Source: Streptomyces luteogriseus (GTDB lineage Bacteria; Actinomycetota; Actinomycetes; Streptomycetales; Streptomycetaceae). From it: a DNA stretch of 64,000 nucleotides. The stretch is from the NCBI RefSeq assembly GCF_014205055.1, contig NZ_JACHMS010000001.1, forward strand, positions 3,534,001 through 3,598,000. Reading direction: 5' to 3'. Position numbers and translations under genes: made by a program. The notes below the pieces were generated by a model. The model searched no databases, was not told the DNA's origin, and saw only the letters and a list, made by a program, of their open reading frames with translations. Of this stretch, positions 48,771 through 59,526 are shown one piece after another (positions within the stretch are counted from its first letter, which is position 1; every line of letters starts with the position of its first letter).

Positions 48771-51700
48771 TCAGACCTCTTCGACGCTGCTCGGCTCGCG
48801 CCGGGACAGGTCGATGCCAAGCTCCTCCGCAGCGCGGAAGACGTCCTCGTCGGTGTCGCGCATCTCGATGGACATGCCGTCCGAGGACAGCACCTCCACG
48901 TTGAGGCACAGGGACTGCATCTCCTTGATGAGCACCTTGAAGGACTCGGGGATGCCGGGCTCGGGGATGTTCTCGCCCTTGACGATGGCCTCGTAGACCT
49001 TCACGCGGCCGGTCACGTCGTCGGACTTGATGGTCAGCAGCTCCTGGAGGGCGTACGCGGCGCCGTAAGCCTCCAGCGCCCACACCTCCATCTCACCGAA
49101 GCGCTGGCCACCGAACTGGGCCTTACCACCCAGCGGCTGCTGGGTGATCATCGAGTACGGACCGGTCGACCGGGCGTGCAGCTTGTCGTCGACCAGGTGG
49201 TGCAGCTTGAGGATGTACATGTAGCCGACCGAGATCGGCTCCGGGAACGGCTCGCCGGAGCGGCCGTCGAACAGCGGCGCCTTACCGGTCGGGAGCACCA
49301 TGCGCTCGCCGTCGCGGTTCGGGATGGTGTGGTTCAGCAGACCGGCCAGCTCGTCCTCACGCGCACCATCGAAGACGGGGGTGGCGACGTTGGTGCCCGG
49401 GGCGACCTGGTCGGCCTCGATGGCCTGCAGGCGCTGCGCCCAGTCGTCCGCGAGACCGGAGACGTCCCAGCCGCGGCTGGCGAGCCAGCCGAGGTGGATC
49501 TCCAGGACCTGTCCCGGGTTCATTCGGGACGGCACACCGAGCGGGTTGAGGATGATGTCGACCGGGGTGCCGTCCTCCAGGAACGGCATGTCCTCGATCG
49601 GCAGGATCTTCGAGATGACGCCCTTGTTGCCGTGACGGCCGGCGAGCTTGTCACCGTCGGTGATCTTGCGCTTCTGCGCGACGTAGACGCGCACCAGCTG
49701 GTTCACACCGGGGGGAAGCTCGTCGCCCTCCTCGCGGTCGAAGACGCGGACGCCGATGACCTTGCCGATCTCGCCGTGCGGCACCTTCAGCGAGGTGTCG
49801 CGCACCTCGCGCGCCTTCTCACCGAAGATCGCGCGGAGCAGGCGCTCCTCGGGCGTCAGCTCGGTCTCACCCTTGGGCGTGACCTTGCCGACGAGGATGT
49901 CGCCGGCGACGACCTCGGCACCGATACGGATGATGCCGCGCTCGTCGAGGTCGGCGAGGACCTCCTCGGAGACGTTCGGGATGTCCCGGGTGATCTCCTC
50001 GGGGCCGAGCTTGGTGTCACGGGCGTCGACCTCGTGCTCCTCGATGTGGATCGAGGAGAGGACGTCGTCCTGCACGAGGCGCTGCGACAGGATGATCGCG
50101 TCCTCGTAGTTGTGACCCTCCCACGGCATGAACGCCACGAGCAGGTTCTTGCCCAGCGCCATCTCGCCGTTCTGGGTGGCCGGACCGTCGGCCAGGACCT
50201 GGCCCTCGATGATCCGGTCGCCCTCGTTGACGATGACCTTCTGGTTGACCGAGGTGCCCTGGTTGGAGCGGGCGAACTTGGCCAGGCGGTACGTGATGTA
50301 CGTGCCGTCGTCGTTGGCGGTGGTGATGTAGTCCGCGGAGACCTCCTGGACCACACCGGGCTTCTCGGCCTTGACCACGTCGCCGGCGTCGACCGCGGAG
50401 CGGTACTCCATGCCGGTGCCGACGAGCGGGGACTCGGACTTAATCAGCGGCACGGCCTGACGCATCATGTTCGCGCCCATGAGGGCACGGTTGGCGTCGT
50501 CGTGCTCGAGGAACGGGATCATGGCGGTCGCGACCGACACCATCTGGCGCGGCGAGACGTCCATGTAGTCGACGTCCTCGCCGGTGACGTAGTCGACCTC
50601 GCCGCCCTTACGGCGGACCAGCACCCGGGCCTCGGCGAAGCGGAGGTCGTCCGTCAGCTGCGCGTTGGCCTGCGCGATGACGAAGCGGTCCTCCTCGTCG
50701 GCGGTCAGGTAGTCGACCTCGTCGGTGACCTGGCCCTCGAACACCTTGCGGTACGGGGTCTCCACGAAACCGAACGCGTTGACCCGGCCGTAGGAGGCGA
50801 GCGAGCCGATCAGACCGATGTTCGGGCCTTCGGGCGTCTCGATCGGGCACATGCGGCCGTAGTGCGAGGGGTGCACGTCACGGACCTCGAAGCCGGCCCG
50901 CTCACGGGACAGACCACCCGGGCCAAGAGCCGACAGACGGCGCTTGTGGGTGAGACCCGACAGCGGGTTGTTCTGGTCCATGAACTGCGACAGCTGGCTG
51001 GTGCCGAAGAACTCCTTGATGGAGGCGACGACCGGCCGGATGTTGATCAGGGTCTGCGGCGTGATCGCCTCGACGTCCTGGGTCGTCATCCGCTCGCGGA
51101 CGACACGCTCCATACGCGCCAGACCCGTACGGACCTGGTTCTGGATGAGCTCGCCGACGCTGCGCAGGCGGCGGTTGCCGAAGTGGTCGATGTCGTCGGT
51201 CTCGACGACGATGTTCGTACCGCTGTCGCCGACCGTCTCGGTCTCGCCCGCGTGCAGCTTCACCAGGTACTTGATCGTCGAGATGATGTCCTCGACGGTC
51301 AGGATGCCCGCGTCCAGCGGAGCGTCCGCACCCAGCTTCTTGTTGACCTTGTAGCGGCCGACCTTGGCCAGGTCGTAGCGCTTGGGGTTGAAGTAGAGGT
51401 TCTCGAGCAGCGTCTGCGCGGCCTCACGCGTGGGGGGCTCGCCCGGACGCAGCTTGCGGTAGATGTCGAGCAGCGCGTCGTCCTGGCCCTGGGTGTGGTC
51501 CTTCTCCAGGGTGGCGCGCATCGACTCGTACTCGCCGAACTCCTCGAGGATCTGCTCGGTGGTCCAGCCGAGCGCCTTGAGCAGGACGGTGACGGACTGC
51601 TTGCGCTTGCGGTCGATGCGGACACCGACCATGTCGCGCTTGTCGATCTCCATCTCCAGCCAGGCACCCCGGGACGGGATGATCTTGGCGGAGAAGATGT

Positions 51701-52256
51701 CCTTGTCGGACGTCTTGTCGATGGAGGAGTCGAAGTAGACACCGGGCGAACGGACGAGCTGCGACACCACGACACGCTCGGTGCCGTTGATGACGAAGGT
51801 GCCCTTGTTCGTCATGAGCGGGAAGTCGCCCATGAAGACCGTCTGGGACTTGATCTCGCCGGTCTCGTTGTTCGTGAACTCGGCGGTGACGAAGAGCGGG
51901 GCCGCGTACGTGAAGTCACGGTCCTTGCACTCGTCGATGGAGTTCTTCGGCGGCTCGAAGCGGTGGTCGCGGAAGGTCAGCGACATCGACCCGCTGAAGT
52001 CCTCGATCGGGGAGATCTCCTCGAAGATCTCCTCGAGCCCGGACTTGGTGGGGACGTCCTGACCGTTCTCGAGAGCCTCCTCGACCCGACTCTGCCAGGC
52101 GGTGTTGCCGAGCAGCCAGTCGAAGCTCTCGGTCTGCAGCGCGAGCAGGTTCGGAACCTCAAGAGGCTCCTTGATCTTTGCAAAAGAGATGCGCAGCGGG
52201 GCAGTGCTGGCGGCGTTGTTCGTATTCGCGGTCGAGGCGTTGCGCGAGGCGGCCAA
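48771..52256 (-). CDS. rpoB: DNA-directed RNA polymerase subunit beta
   Basis: The beta subunit of RNA polymerase. It has 1,161 residues. The start is a TTG at 52256 ([20 protein letters not shown]), 8 bp after AAGGA; the frame is open further upstream but the streptomycete N-terminus fits the TTG. The rifampicin region [34 protein letters not shown] is wild type. The catalytic region [17 protein letters not shown] and the C-terminal [21 protein letters not shown] are intact. It lies 571 bp downstream of rplL, forming the rplJL-rpoBC cluster. Confidence 0.98.
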   Translation of the reverse strand: MAASRNASTANTNNAASTAPLRISFAKIKEPLEVPNLLALQTESFDWLLGNTAWQSRVEEALENGQDVPTKSGLEEIFEEISPIEDFSGSMSLTFRDHRFEPPKNSIDECKDRDFTYAAPLFVTAEFTNNETGEIKSQTVFMGDFPLMTNKGTFVINGTERVVVSQLVRSPGVYFDSSIDKTSDKDIFSAKIIPSRGAWLEMEIDKRDMVGVRIDRKRKQSVTVLLKALGWTTEQILEEFGEYESMRATLEKDHTQGQDDALLDIYRKLRPGEPPTREAAQTLLENLYFNPKRYDLAKVGRYKVNKKLGADAPLDAGILTVEDIISTIKYLVKLHAGETETVGDSGTNIVVETDDIDHFGNRRLRSVGELIQNQVRTGLARMERVVRERMTTQDVEAITPQTLINIRPVVASIKEFFGTSQLSQFMDQNNPLSGLTHKRRLSALGPGGLSRERAGFEVRDVHPSHYGRMCPIETPEGPNIGLIGSLASYGRVNAFGFVETPYRKVFEGQVTDEVDYLTADEEDRFVIAQANAQLTDDLRFAEARVLVRRKGGEVDYVTGEDVDYMDVSPRQMVSVATAMIPFLEHDDANRALMGANMMRQAVPLIKSESPLVGTGMEYRSAVDAGDVVKAEKPGVVQEVSADYITTANDDGTYITYRLAKFARSNQGTSVNQKVIVNEGDRIIEGQVLADGPATQNGEMALGKNLLVAFMPWEGHNYEDAIILSQRLVQDDVLSSIHIEEHEVDARDTKLGPEEITRDIPNVSEEVLADLDERGIIRIGAEVVAGDILVGKVTPKGETELTPEERLLRAIFGEKAREVRDTSLKVPHGEIGKVIGVRVFDREEGDELPPGVNQLVRVYVAQKRKITDGDKLAGRHGNKGVISKILPIEDMPFLEDGTPVDIILNPLGVPSRMNPGQVLEIHLGWLASRGWDVSGLADDWAQRLQAIEADQVAPGTNVATPVFDGAREDELAGLLNHTIPNRDGERMVLPTGKAPLFDGRSGEPFPEPISVGYMYILKLHHLVDDKLHARSTGPYSMITQQPLGGKAQFGGQRFGEMEVWALEAYGAAYALQELLTIKSDDVTGRVKVYEAIVKGENIPEPGIPESFKVLIKEMQSLCLNVEVLSSDGMSIEMRDTDEDVFRAAEELGIDLSRREPSSVEEV

Positions 52257-52826
52257 GAGGGGGTCCTTCCGAGGGCTCGGACTCACTACGCGCGTACCGG
52301 CCCCTCTCCCGTACACGGAGACAAGCTGCGTCGGTCCGGCGATGAGGCCAGGTCAACGGATCTTGTCGTCGATGCTCGGGCGAGGGCAGACCCCTGGTGA
52401 CGGGCAGGGGACAGCTAACAGGCAGCGCAAAGGGTCAGTGTAGCCACTTGGCCCACTGATGTCCAGTGCGGGTCGTGAAACCCGTGTTCACCCTCGTTGT
52501 TCCACTCCTGCGACACGGCGCTGCCCTCAACGCACGTTGATACTGCCCTCTTCGTCGCCGATCCATGCCTCGGATTCGGATCCTGTGACGACGCGTCCTG
52601 AGAATTGCGCGCTGCGTGCGGTTCGTCAAGGCCCCCCTGCCCGATCCGGGGCCGCCCGGAGACACGACGAAGATCACCATACCCCCCGTCACAAAGGGTT
52701 CAAGGCAACCGTGGCCGGCCCCCGGAAACGCCGAAGAGCGACCACCCGGATGGATGATCGCTCTTCCGCGCTTACGCGTTACACGTCCGGCGGGACGTGT
52801 TGTGGATCCTGACGGATCCGAGGGTG
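52257..52826 (-). promoter_or_regulatory. rplL-rpoB spacer and rpoB leader
   Basis: A 570-bp gap without a supported gene. It holds a 9-bp hairpin at 52733-52766 and a stretch rich in inverted segments (52380-52450). In other bacteria this spacer contains a partial terminator and an RNase III site that set the ratio of ribosomal proteins to polymerase. No clear promoter was found. Confidence 0.5.
52733..52766 (-). terminator. hairpin after rplL
   Basis: GAAGAGCGA (52733-52741) and TCGCTCTTC (52758-52766) form a perfect 9-bp stem, 60 bp after the rplL stop. It probably attenuates rather than stops transcription into rpoB. Confidence 0.65.
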
Positions 52827-53210
52827 TTACTTGACCTCGACCGAGGCGCCGGCGCCCTTGAGGGACTCGGCGGCCTTCTCGGCGGCGTCCTTGGCGACCT
52901 TCTCGAGGACGGGCTTCGGGGCGCCGTCCACGAGGTCCTTGGCCTCCTTCAGACCCAGGGAGGTCAGCTCACGCACGACCTTGATGACCTGGATCTTCTT
53001 GTCGCCGGCACCCGTGAGGATGACGTCGAACTCGTCCTGCTCGGCCTCGGCCTCGGCCGGGGCGGCGGGGCCGGCCGGGCCGGCGACGGCGACGGCCGCG
53101 GCGGCGGTGACGTCGAACTTCTCCTCGAACGCCTTCACGAACTCGGAGAGCTCGATGAGGGTCATCTCCTCGAACTGCGCGAGCAGGTCTTCCTGGCTGA
53201 GCTTCGCCAT
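52827..53210 (-). CDS. rplL: 50S ribosomal protein L7/L12
   Basis: L7/L12 forms the flexible stalk that recruits translation factors. It has 127 residues: an N-terminal dimerisation part ([34 protein letters not shown]), an Ala-rich hinge ([20 protein letters not shown]) and the C-terminal domain ([46 protein letters not shown]). The start is the ATG at 53210, 114 bp after rplJ. Confidence 0.98.
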   Translation of the reverse strand: MAKLSQEDLLAQFEEMTLIELSEFVKAFEEKFDVTAAAAVAVAGPAGPAAPAEAEAEQDEFDVILTGAGDKKIQVIKVVRELTSLGLKEAKDLVDGAPKPVLEKVAKDAAEKAAESLKGAGASVEVK

Positions 53211-53324
53211 GATGGCGGTCCTTCCACTAAATCGGCAGGTGCCGGATGTACATGTGAGGCGGGCGTACTACTGGCCCGCGACGGTCGCCGCGTTCAGGCA
53301 GCGGCGGCCGGGATGCGAGCCGAG

Positions 53325-53855
53325 TTACTCGGCACCGCCCTGCTCGTCCTGCTTGGCACGGAGCGCGTCCACGGTGCGGACGAGCTTCGAGGGAAGCGCC
53401 TGGAAGAGCTGAGCAGCCTGGGACTGCTTGCCCTTGAAGGCACCCGCCAGCTTGGAGAGCAGAACCTCGCGGGACTCGAGGTCCGCAAGCTTCTTGATCT
53501 CATCGGCGGACATCGCCTTGCCGTCAAGGACGCCGCCCTTGATGACGAGGTTGGGGTTGTCCTTGGCGAAGTCACGGAGACCCTTCGCCGCCTCGACCGG
53601 GTCACCGGTCACGAAGGCGACGGCCGACGAACCCGCAAAGAGGTCGTCCAGCGTCGTGATCCCGGCCTCGTTGGCCGCAATCTTGGTCAGCGTGTTCTTC
53701 GCCACACGGTACTGAGCGTTCTCACCGAGTGAACGACGCAGCTGCTGGAGCTGCGCGACGGTGAGACCGGTGTACGCGGTAACGACGGCAGCGTTGGAGT
53801 TGCGGAACTTCTCCCGCATCTCCTCGACGGCATCGACCTTGTCAGGCCTCGCCAT
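53325..53855 (-). CDS. rplJ: 50S ribosomal protein L10
   Basis: L10 anchors the L7/L12 stalk and represses its own operon by binding the leader. It has 176 residues: [60 protein letters not shown], then the C-terminal L12-binding helix ([40 protein letters not shown]). The ATG at 53855 follows GGAGG; the frame is open upstream through the leader. rplL follows. Confidence 0.97.
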   Translation of the reverse strand: MARPDKVDAVEEMREKFRNSNAAVVTAYTGLTVAQLQQLRRSLGENAQYRVAKNTLTKIAANEAGITTLDDLFAGSSAVAFVTGDPVEAAKGLRDFAKDNPNLVIKGGVLDGKAMSADEIKKLADLESREVLLSKLAGAFKGKQSQAAQLFQALPSKLVRTVDALRAKQDEQGGAE

Positions 53856-54092
53856 GAGCCTCGGCCTCCTTCCGGGTGTGTCGGACCGCGCGGACCCGAA
53901 GGAGGACTGGGGAAAACGAAACGCCCCGGCGCAAGCGCACGGGGCGTAGCTCGACCGGTTTCGCACGCACAAGGCGGCGGACTCCGGGAGCTTCTCCAGT
54001 GTCACCTGCGCGGGTCGTCCGCCGTTCAGCGGATCCTTCGGCCACCGCGCCCTCTGATGAGCACGCGGTAACGACCAGCGGTCTTTGGCTTC
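53856..54092 (-). ncRNA. L10 leader-like attenuator of rplJ
   Basis: A leader of about 240 nt before rplJ. Its most stable element is ACGCCCCG (53921-53928) paired with CGGGGCGT (53940-53947) around GCGCAAGCGCA; on the minus strand it is followed by TTTCGTTTT, like an intrinsic attenuator. L10 leaders (Rfam L10_leader) use such structures for feedback by L10-L12. The exact fold was not modelled. Confidence 0.6.
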
Positions 54093-54098
54093 TGTAGG

Positions 54099-54128
54099 AG
54101 AATACGGGAACGGATCGCCGTCAAGCAA
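54099..54128 (-). promoter_or_regulatory. candidate promoter of rplJL-rpoBC
   Basis: On the minus strand TTGCTT (54128-54123), an 18-bp spacer and TATTCT (54104-54099), the same -10 as rplM and rpsJ. TTGACG (overlapping, 14-bp spacer) is an alternative -35. The start site should be near 54092. Confidence 0.55.
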
Positions 54129-54203
54129 ATCCGCCCGTACGGCTGATCAGCAACTGCTCGGCGTGGTCCCGCTCGGGTCTCCGCCGTGTCGTCCTCGAGG
54201 GTC

Positions 54204-55061
54204 TCAGGGCCTGCCGGTCTGCTTCCGCATCAGGTCCTCGAAGTCCCCGGTGTCGGACCGCGGGGGGCGCTCGGCCCGGACCTCCGCGCCGTAGTCGGCG
54301 TAGTGCGCCGTCTGGGTCATCAGGCCCGTGGCCATCCGTGCCTTCTCGACCTTCTTGACCAGCAGGTTCCGCTCGTCCACCCAGATGTCGACGGTCTCCG
54401 TGGTCACTCCGGCCTCGGTGAGCTGCTTGCGCAGGCCGGTGTCGGCGATGTCGGCCGCCGTCACGGTGCCGGACCAGTGGGTGGCCGACCGGCCGCGGAC
54501 GGTCTCCTCGCCGACCTTCCTGACATCGCCGGAGGACAGCAGGAGCTTCACGGACTGGTTGGGCGTGGTGCTGCGCATCTGGTCACCGAGGTGGCCGCCC
54601 GAGCCGCCGGTGAGGGCTTCGAGGTCGTCGTACGCGTACCGGATCCAGTGCTTGCCGCCGGCCCGCTCGGCGAACTTCTCACCCATACGCGCGTAGTACG
54701 CCTCGGGCAGGTAGCGGGCCTCCATCGAGGTGGTGCCGAGCCGGCGCATCGTGTCGGCCACGGTGCCGCCGGTGTATGTGATGGTGAGGGTGCCGGTGAT
54801 GCCGTCGTTCCAGCCGAGGGTGCCGTCGGCGGTCATGGACATCAGCGAGCCCATGGTCGTCGTGGACTCGACCCGGGCGGACTCGGCGTGCTGGGTGGCA
54901 CGCTCGGCGGAGCGCAGGGCCGCGAGGGTGCGGCCGCGCGGGGCCCGGTCGTCCCGGCCTGGCCCGTCGGAGGAGTCCTGGGACGTGCAGGCGGCCACCC
55001 CCGTCAGCGCGGTCGCCACCGCGAGCACCAGGCCCACGCGGCGCACGGTCGTGCCCTGCAT
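54204..55061 (-). CDS. lipoprotein, LolA/LppX-like
   Basis: A 285-residue lipoprotein. The signal peptide ends in a lipobox (LTGVAAC), so Cys25 would be lipidated. The mature part has beta-rich strands such as ARVESTTTMGSLMSMTADGTLGWNDGITGTLTITYTGG and VDIWVDERNLLVKKVEKARM, similar to LolA-like/LppX carriers of lipophilic ligands. The start is the ATG at 55061 after GGGGGGA; an ATG at 55079 is the alternative. It sits between rplJ and rplA and is unrelated to them. No ligand is known. Confidence 0.82.
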   Translation of the reverse strand: MQGTTVRRVGLVLAVATALTGVAACTSQDSSDGPGRDDRAPRGRTLAALRSAERATQHAESARVESTTTMGSLMSMTADGTLGWNDGITGTLTITYTGGTVADTMRRLGTTSMEARYLPEAYYARMGEKFAERAGGKHWIRYAYDDLEALTGGSGGHLGDQMRSTTPNQSVKLLLSSGDVRKVGEETVRGRSATHWSGTVTAADIADTGLRKQLTEAGVTTETVDIWVDERNLLVKKVEKARMATGLMTQTAHYADYGAEVRAERPPRSDTGDFEDLMRKQTGRP

Positions 55062-55130
55062 ACGTCCCCCCGTTCGCATCCGGTTCCCGCACGTTAACCC
55101 AGGCCACCGGCGTACGTACCGGAAAAGGGA

Positions 55131-55165
55131 ACGGGCCCCGCACCTGTAAGAGGTGCGGGGCCCGT
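55131..55165 (-). terminator. strong terminator after rplA
   Basis: ACGGGCCCCGCACCT (55131-55145) and AGGTGCGGGGCCCGT (55151-55165) form a perfect 15-bp stem with a 5-nt loop. It lies 25 bp after the rplA stop. Confidence 0.88.
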
Positions 55166-55189
55166 GACCGGTTGGGTGAGCCGTCAGGC

Positions 55190-55915
55190 TCAGACCGCAG
55201 CCGGGTCCTCCTCGACGAGGAGGTTGCGGGTGCGGTTGGAGTCGACCGGAATGCCGGGGCCCATCGTGGTGCTGATGGCGGCCTTCTTGATGTAGCGACC
55301 CTTGGCGGCGGACGGCTTCAGACGGAGGATCTCCTCCAGCGCCGCGCCGTAGTTCTCCACCAGCTTGGTGTCGTCGAACGACGTCTTGCCGATGATGAAG
55401 TGCAGGTTCGCGTGCTTGTCGACGCGGAACTCGATCTTGCCGCCCTTGATCTCGGTGACGGCCTTGGTGACGTCGGGGGTGACGGTACCGGTCTTCGGGT
55501 TCGGCATCAGACCACGCGGACCGAGCACACGGCCGAGGCGGCCGACCTTGCCCATGAGGTCCGGGGTGGCGACGACGGCGTCGAAGTCCAGACGGCCCTT
55601 CGACACCTCGTCGATCAGCTCGTCGGCGCCGACGATGTCGGCGCCCGCGGCACGCGCGGCCTCGGCACGGTCACCGGTCGCGAAGACCAGGACCCGGGCG
55701 GTCTTACCGGTGCCGTGCGGAAGGTTCACGGTGCCACGGACCATCTGGTCGGCCTTGCGCGGGTCGACACCCAGGCGGAAGGCGACCTCGACGGTGCCGT
55801 CGAACTTGGTCGTGGAGGTCTCCTTGGCGAGACGGACGGCCTCGAGCGGGGCGTAGAGCTTCTCCCGGTCGACCTTGGCGTCCGCAGCGCGAAGGGACTT
55901 GCTGCGCTTGCTCAC
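55190..55915 (-). CDS. rplA: 50S ribosomal protein L1
   Basis: L1 forms the mobile E-site stalk and can repress rplKA. It has 241 residues: [74 protein letters not shown], then the conserved [22 protein letters not shown]. The start is at 55915, 78 bp after rplK. Confidence 0.97.
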   Translation of the reverse strand: MSKRSKSLRAADAKVDREKLYAPLEAVRLAKETSTTKFDGTVEVAFRLGVDPRKADQMVRGTVNLPHGTGKTARVLVFATGDRAEAARAAGADIVGADELIDEVSKGRLDFDAVVATPDLMGKVGRLGRVLGPRGLMPNPKTGTVTPDVTKAVTEIKGGKIEFRVDKHANLHFIIGKTSFDDTKLVENYGAALEEILRLKPSAAKGRYIKKAAISTTMGPGIPVDSNRTRNLLVEEDPAAV

Positions 55916-55993
55916 TACTGCTCCTGTGGATTCTTAGGAGTCGTGGTCCGGGCCGAGCAGGCCCCGCCACTACTGCTGGTGGTGGGTTGGGGC

Positions 55994-56428
55994 TCAGCCC
56001 TCGACCGTGACGCCCATGGAGCGGGCGGTGCCGGCGATGATCTTCTCGGCGGCGTCCAGGTCGTTGGCGTTGAGGTCGGGCATCTTGGTCGTGGCGATCT
56101 CACGGACCTGGTCACGCGTGATCTTCGCGACCTTGGTCTTGTGCGGCTCGCCGGAGCCCTTCTCGATGCCCGCGGCCTTCAGGATCATCTTCGCGGCCGG
56201 CGGCGTCTTGGTGATGAAGGTGAAGGAACGGTCCTCGTAGACCGTGATCTCCACCGGGATCACCCAGCCACGCTGCGACTCGGTCGCGGCGTTGTAGGCC
56301 TTGCAGAACTCCATGATGTTCACGCCGTGCTGACCCAGCGCGGGGCCGACCGGCGGGGCCGGGTTGGCGGCACCGGCCTGGATCTGGAGCTTGATGAGCC
56401 CCGTGACCTTCTTCTTCTTGGGAGGCAT
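55994..56428 (-). CDS. rplK: 50S ribosomal protein L11
   Basis: L11 is at the GTPase centre and is the thiostrepton-binding protein. It has 144 residues: [47 protein letters not shown], with the Pro-rich N-terminal domain, then [20 protein letters not shown] and [12 protein letters not shown]. The start is the ATG at 56428. It is separated from nusG by 166 bp containing a terminator and a leader hairpin. Confidence 0.98.
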   Translation of the reverse strand: MPPKKKKVTGLIKLQIQAGAANPAPPVGPALGQHGVNIMEFCKAYNAATESQRGWVIPVEITVYEDRSFTFITKTPPAAKMILKAAGIEKGSGEPHKTKVAKITRDQVREIATTKMPDLNANDLDAAEKIIAGTARSMGVTVEG

Positions 56429-56457
56429 AGCTCTCCGGGTCCTTTCGATTCGGGTCC

Positions 56458-56490
56458 TGCCTGCGTACGGGGACCACCCGGACGCAGGCA
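56458..56490 (-). promoter_or_regulatory. rplK leader hairpin
   Basis: TGCCTGCGT (56458-56466) and ACGCAGGCA (56482-56490) form a perfect 9-bp stem 30 bp before rplK. It may be the L1 autoregulatory site. A TATCGT -10-like hexamer lies just upstream on the minus strand. Confidence 0.5.
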
Positions 56491-56530
56491 TACCGCACAA
56501 CGATAACGGGTATAGATGTGCGGCCAAAAA

Positions 56531-56576
56531 CCGCGCAGGTCAGGCGGCCGCTCGAGCGATCGCCTGACCTGCGCGG
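56531..56576 (-). terminator. intrinsic terminator after nusG
   Basis: CCGCGCAGGTCAGGCG (56531-56546) and CGCCTGACCTGCGCGG (56561-56576) form a perfect 16-bp stem, followed on the minus strand by TTTTTGG. It ends the secE-nusG transcript before rplK. Confidence 0.9.
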
Positions 56577-56594
56577 AAGCGGTGAGTCCGGAAG

Positions 56595-57443
56595 TCAGTT
56601 CTTCTGGATCTGGTCGAAGGAGAGCTCGACCGGCGTCTCGCGGCCGAAGATCTCGACCAGGCCCTTGACCTTCTTCGAGTCCGGGTTGATCTCGTTGATG
56701 GTCGCCTGCAGCGTGGCGAACGGGCCGTCGGTGACGGTGACCGAGTCGCCGACCTCGAAGTCCAGCACCTGGACCTCGACCTTGCGCTGCGGAGCCGGCT
56801 TGCCCTCGGCCTCGGCGGCCTCGCGGGCGGCCTTCTCCTCGGCCTCGGGGGCGAGCATCTTGACGATCTCGTCCAGGGTCAGCGGGTACGGGTCGTAGGC
56901 GTTGCCCACGAAGCCGGTGACGCCGGGGGTGTTGCGGACGACGCCCCAGGACTCGTTCGTCAGGTCCATACGGACGAGGACGTAGCCCGGAAGCTTGTTC
57001 TGCTTGATCGTCTTGCGGTCGCCGTTCTTGATCTGGACGACCTCTTCCTGCGGCACCTCGGCCTGGAAGATGTAGTCCTCGACGTTCAGCGAGACGGCGC
57101 GCTGCTCCAGGTTGGTCTTCACGCGGTTCTCGTAGCCGGCGTACGTGTGGATGACGTACCACTCGCCGGGCAGGACCCGCAGTTCCTCGCGGAGCTTCTC
57201 GATCGGGTCGCGGTCGTCCTCGGGCTCTTCCTCGAGTTCTTCCGCGGACTCGTCGGCGTCCTCGGTCTCCGCCTCGTCGGCGTCCTCGGTCTCCGCCTCG
57301 TCGGCGTCGTCCGCGACGGCGTCGGCAGCCTCGACCTCGGAGGAGGCCTCGGTGTCCTCGTTGTCCGCGCCCTCGACGATGTCGAGCTCGTCCTCGACGG
57401 ACTCGACAGGCTCGATGGCGTCGTTCACGTTCGGGTCAGACAC
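56595..57443 (-). CDS. nusG: transcription termination/antitermination protein NusG
   Basis: NusG binds RNA polymerase and couples it to Rho or the ribosome. It has 282 residues: an acidic N-terminal extension of about 85 residues with tandem repeats ([20 protein letters not shown]), the NGN domain ([46 protein letters not shown]) and the C-terminal KOW domain ([50 protein letters not shown]). The start is the ATG at 57443. It follows secE by 80 bp. Confidence 0.97.
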   Translation of the reverse strand: MSDPNVNDAIEPVESVEDELDIVEGADNEDTEASSEVEAADAVADDADEAETEDADEAETEDADESAEELEEEPEDDRDPIEKLREELRVLPGEWYVIHTYAGYENRVKTNLEQRAVSLNVEDYIFQAEVPQEEVVQIKNGDRKTIKQNKLPGYVLVRMDLTNESWGVVRNTPGVTGFVGNAYDPYPLTLDEIVKMLAPEAEEKAAREAAEAEGKPAPQRKVEVQVLDFEVGDSVTVTDGPFATLQATINEINPDSKKVKGLVEIFGRETPVELSFDQIQKN

Positions 57444-57523
57444 GGTGGCTGCTTCTTCCTGGATACATGGGGGTGGAACATGCGAAAGGAGCGCCGGGTA
57501 CCTCGGCGCTCTTCGCGGACTGC

Positions 57524-57808
57524 TCAGCCGAACACGTACTTGGCGGCGTTGCTGAGCCCATAGTCAATCACGGTGACCAGGCCGATCATGATGACGACGA
57601 AAATGATCACCACGGTCGTGTAGGTCGTCAGCTGGTTGCGCGTCGGCCAGACGACCTTGCGCAGCTCCGCGACGATCTGACGGTAGAAGAGGGCGAGCCG
57701 CTTCAGCGGGCCCTTCTTGCCGCGCTTGCCGCCCTTGCGAGTCTTCTTGGACTCCGGCGCCTCGTCCTGGGCATCAGGCATGTCGATGGAGCCCACGGCG
57801 TCCGTCAC
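57524..57808 (-). CDS. secE: preprotein translocase subunit SecE
   Basis: SecE stabilises SecY in the membrane. It has 94 residues: an acidic then basic N-terminus ([23 protein letters not shown]), a conserved amphipathic helix ([23 protein letters not shown]) and one membrane helix ([23 protein letters not shown]). The start is the GTG at 57808. It follows tRNA-Trp on the same strand (109 bp), the conserved tRNA-Trp-secE-nusG order. Confidence 0.97.
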   Translation of the reverse strand: MTDAVGSIDMPDAQDEAPESKKTRKGGKRGKKGPLKRLALFYRQIVAELRKVVWPTRNQLTTYTTVVIIFVVIMIGLVTVIDYGLSNAAKYVFG

Positions 57809-57916
57809 TCGTCCTCACCTGATTCCGGGTCGTGGCCGTGCCGCGCCCGGTCTGAGCCGCACGGCGGTGCATTGCTGTACGTACATGCGCACACATCCTG
57901 GCGAAGGTGTGTGTAG

Positions 57917-57989
57917 CAGGGCCGGAGGGACTTGAACCCCCAACCGCTGGTTTTGGAGACCAGTGCTCTACCAATTGAGCTACGACCCT
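57917..57989 (-). tRNA. trnW: tRNA-Trp (CCA anticodon)
   Basis: 73 nt without encoded CCA. The acceptor arm AGGGTCG pairs with CGGCCCT, the D arm has GCTC-GAGC, the anticodon stem CTGGT/ACCAG holds the loop CTCCAAA with anticodon CCA, and the T arm has GGGGGTTCAAGTCCCTC. It lies directly upstream of secE, as in many bacteria. Confidence 0.97.
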
Positions 57990-58295
57990 TTGTGTGCCCC
58001 CCAACGTACCGCATCCATCCGGATGCTTGGTGTGCACCGAACGGGCGCGGCCTGCTGAAGGCCAACGAGGTGTGAGTGTACGTGCTCGGCGGCCGGTCGT
58101 CGAACAGATAGGGCTCGCGTCAGGGCTCGTTGGCGGAAGATCGCCGCCGGAACCGGGGGCGGACTGACGTGAATCCGCTGAAGATCGCCCAGGCCGTGCG
58201 GGCGATCCGCACTGTTGTTCAGGGGTTTGCCCGACGTTGTTCAGTCTGTGAAACCCCCGTGCCGCGCGCGTTTCCGGTCTGAAACGATGGGGCCC
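57990..58295. other. tRNA-Trp to aminotransferase divergent spacer
   Basis: A 306-bp gap with no supported gene. It holds a direct repeat GTTGTTCAG (58214-58222, 58236-58244; 22-bp period) and an inverted pair GGGGTTT/AAACCCC (58223-58229, 58251-58257), both just before the aminotransferase start. Confidence 0.5.
58214..58244 (+). promoter_or_regulatory. GTTGTTCAG direct repeat before the aminotransferase gene
   Basis: Two exact copies of GTTGTTCAG, 22 bp apart (two helical turns), 52-82 bp before the start at 58296. It could be an operator. No regulator was identified. Confidence 0.4.
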
Positions 58296-59522
58296 ATGAG
58301 CCCTGCAACCCCTCCCACCGAGCGCCGGGTCTCCGCCCGAGTCGGCGCGATCTCCGAGTCCGCCACCCTCGCCGTGGACGCCAAGGCCAAGGCCCTCAAG
58401 GCAGCCGGGCGACCGGTGATCGGCTTCGGCGCCGGTGAGCCCGACTTCCCGACCCCGGACTACATCGTCGAGGCCGCGATCGAGGCCTGCAAGAACCCGA
58501 AGTTCCACCGCTACACGCCGGCCGGCGGTCTGCCCGAGCTGAAGGCCGCCATCGCCGCGAAGACGCTGCGGGATTCCGGCTACGAGCCCGACGTCTCGCA
58601 GATCCTGGTCACCAACGGTGGCAAGCAGGCCATCTACGAGGCCTTCGCCGCGATCCTCGACCCGGGCGACGAGGTCATCGTGCCCGCGCCGTACTGGACG
58701 ACCTACCCGGAGTCGATCCGGCTGGCCGGGGGTGTCCCGGTGGAGGTCGTCGCCGACGAGACGACCGGCTACCGGGTGACCGTCGAGCAGCTGGAGGCGG
58801 CCCGTACGGAGAAGACGAAGGTCGTCCTCTTCGTCTCGCCGTCCAACCCGACCGGCGCGGTCTACAGCGAGCAGGAGACCGAGGCCATCGGCCGCTGGGC
58901 CGTCGAGCACGGCCTGTGGGTGATGACCGACGAGATCTACGAGCACCTCGTCTACGGCGACGCCTCCGCCGTGTCGCTGCCGGCGGTGCTGCCCGAGCTG
59001 CGCGACAAGTGCGTCGTGGTCAACGGTGTCGCGAAGACGTACGCGATGACCGGCTGGCGGGTCGGGTGGATCATCGGCCCGAAGGACGTCGTCAAGGCCG
59101 CGACCAACCTGCAGTCGCACGCCACGTCGAACGTGTCCAACGTCGCCCAGGCCGCCGCGCTGGCCGCCGTCTCCGGTGAGCTGGACGCCGTCGCGAAGAT
59201 GCGTGAGGCGTTCGACCGGCGGCGCAAGACCATCGTGCGGATGCTGAACGAGATCGACGGTGTGGTGTGCCCGGAGCCGGAGGGCGCGTTCTACGCCTAT
59301 CCGTCGGTGAAGGCGCTGGTCGGCAAGGAGATCCGGGGCCGGCGGCCCAAGGACACGGTCGAGCTCGCCGCGCTGATCCTGGAGGAGTCCGAGGTCGCGG
59401 TGGTGCCGGGTGAGGCGTTCGGTACGCCGGGCTACCTGCGGCTGTCGTACGCGCTGGGTGACGAGGATCTGGTCGAGGGTGTGAGCCGGATCCAGAAGCT
59501 GCTGGCGGAGGCGCGGGACTGA
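58296..59522 (+). CDS. aspC: pyridoxal phosphate-dependent aspartate (or prephenate) aminotransferase
   Basis: Class I/II aminotransferase, probably aspartate aminotransferase. It has 408 residues. Motifs: [17 protein letters not shown], the substrate loop [63 protein letters not shown], the PLP lysine in [16 protein letters not shown], and a C-terminal [12 protein letters not shown] chose the ATG at 58296 ([13 protein letters not shown]); 58287 would add three residues. A GC hairpin follows at 59547. Confidence 0.93.
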   Translation: MSPATPPTERRVSARVGAISESATLAVDAKAKALKAAGRPVIGFGAGEPDFPTPDYIVEAAIEACKNPKFHRYTPAGGLPELKAAIAAKTLRDSGYEPDVSQILVTNGGKQAIYEAFAAILDPGDEVIVPAPYWTTYPESIRLAGGVPVEVVADETTGYRVTVEQLEAARTEKTKVVLFVSPSNPTGAVYSEQETEAIGRWAVEHGLWVMTDEIYEHLVYGDASAVSLPAVLPELRDKCVVVNGVAKTYAMTGWRVGWIIGPKDVVKAATNLQSHATSNVSNVAQAAALAAVSGELDAVAKMREAFDRRRKTIVRMLNEIDGVVCPEPEGAFYAYPSVKALVGKEIRGRRPKDTVELAALILEESEVAVVPGEAFGTPGYLRLSYALGDEDLVEGVSRIQKLLAEARD

Positions 59523-59526
59523 CCTG

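Noticed and set aside
48771..52256. Rifampicin-resistance allele of rpoB
   Set aside because: The 81-bp rifampicin region ([32 protein letters not shown]) has the normal sequence.
48741..52400. Open frame of 1,219 codons on the plus strand opposite rpoB
   Set aside because: Antisense shadow of rpoB; no start signal or homology.
57917..57989. tRNA of another specificity
   Set aside because: The anticodon loop CTCCAAA gives CCA, which is tryptophan only.
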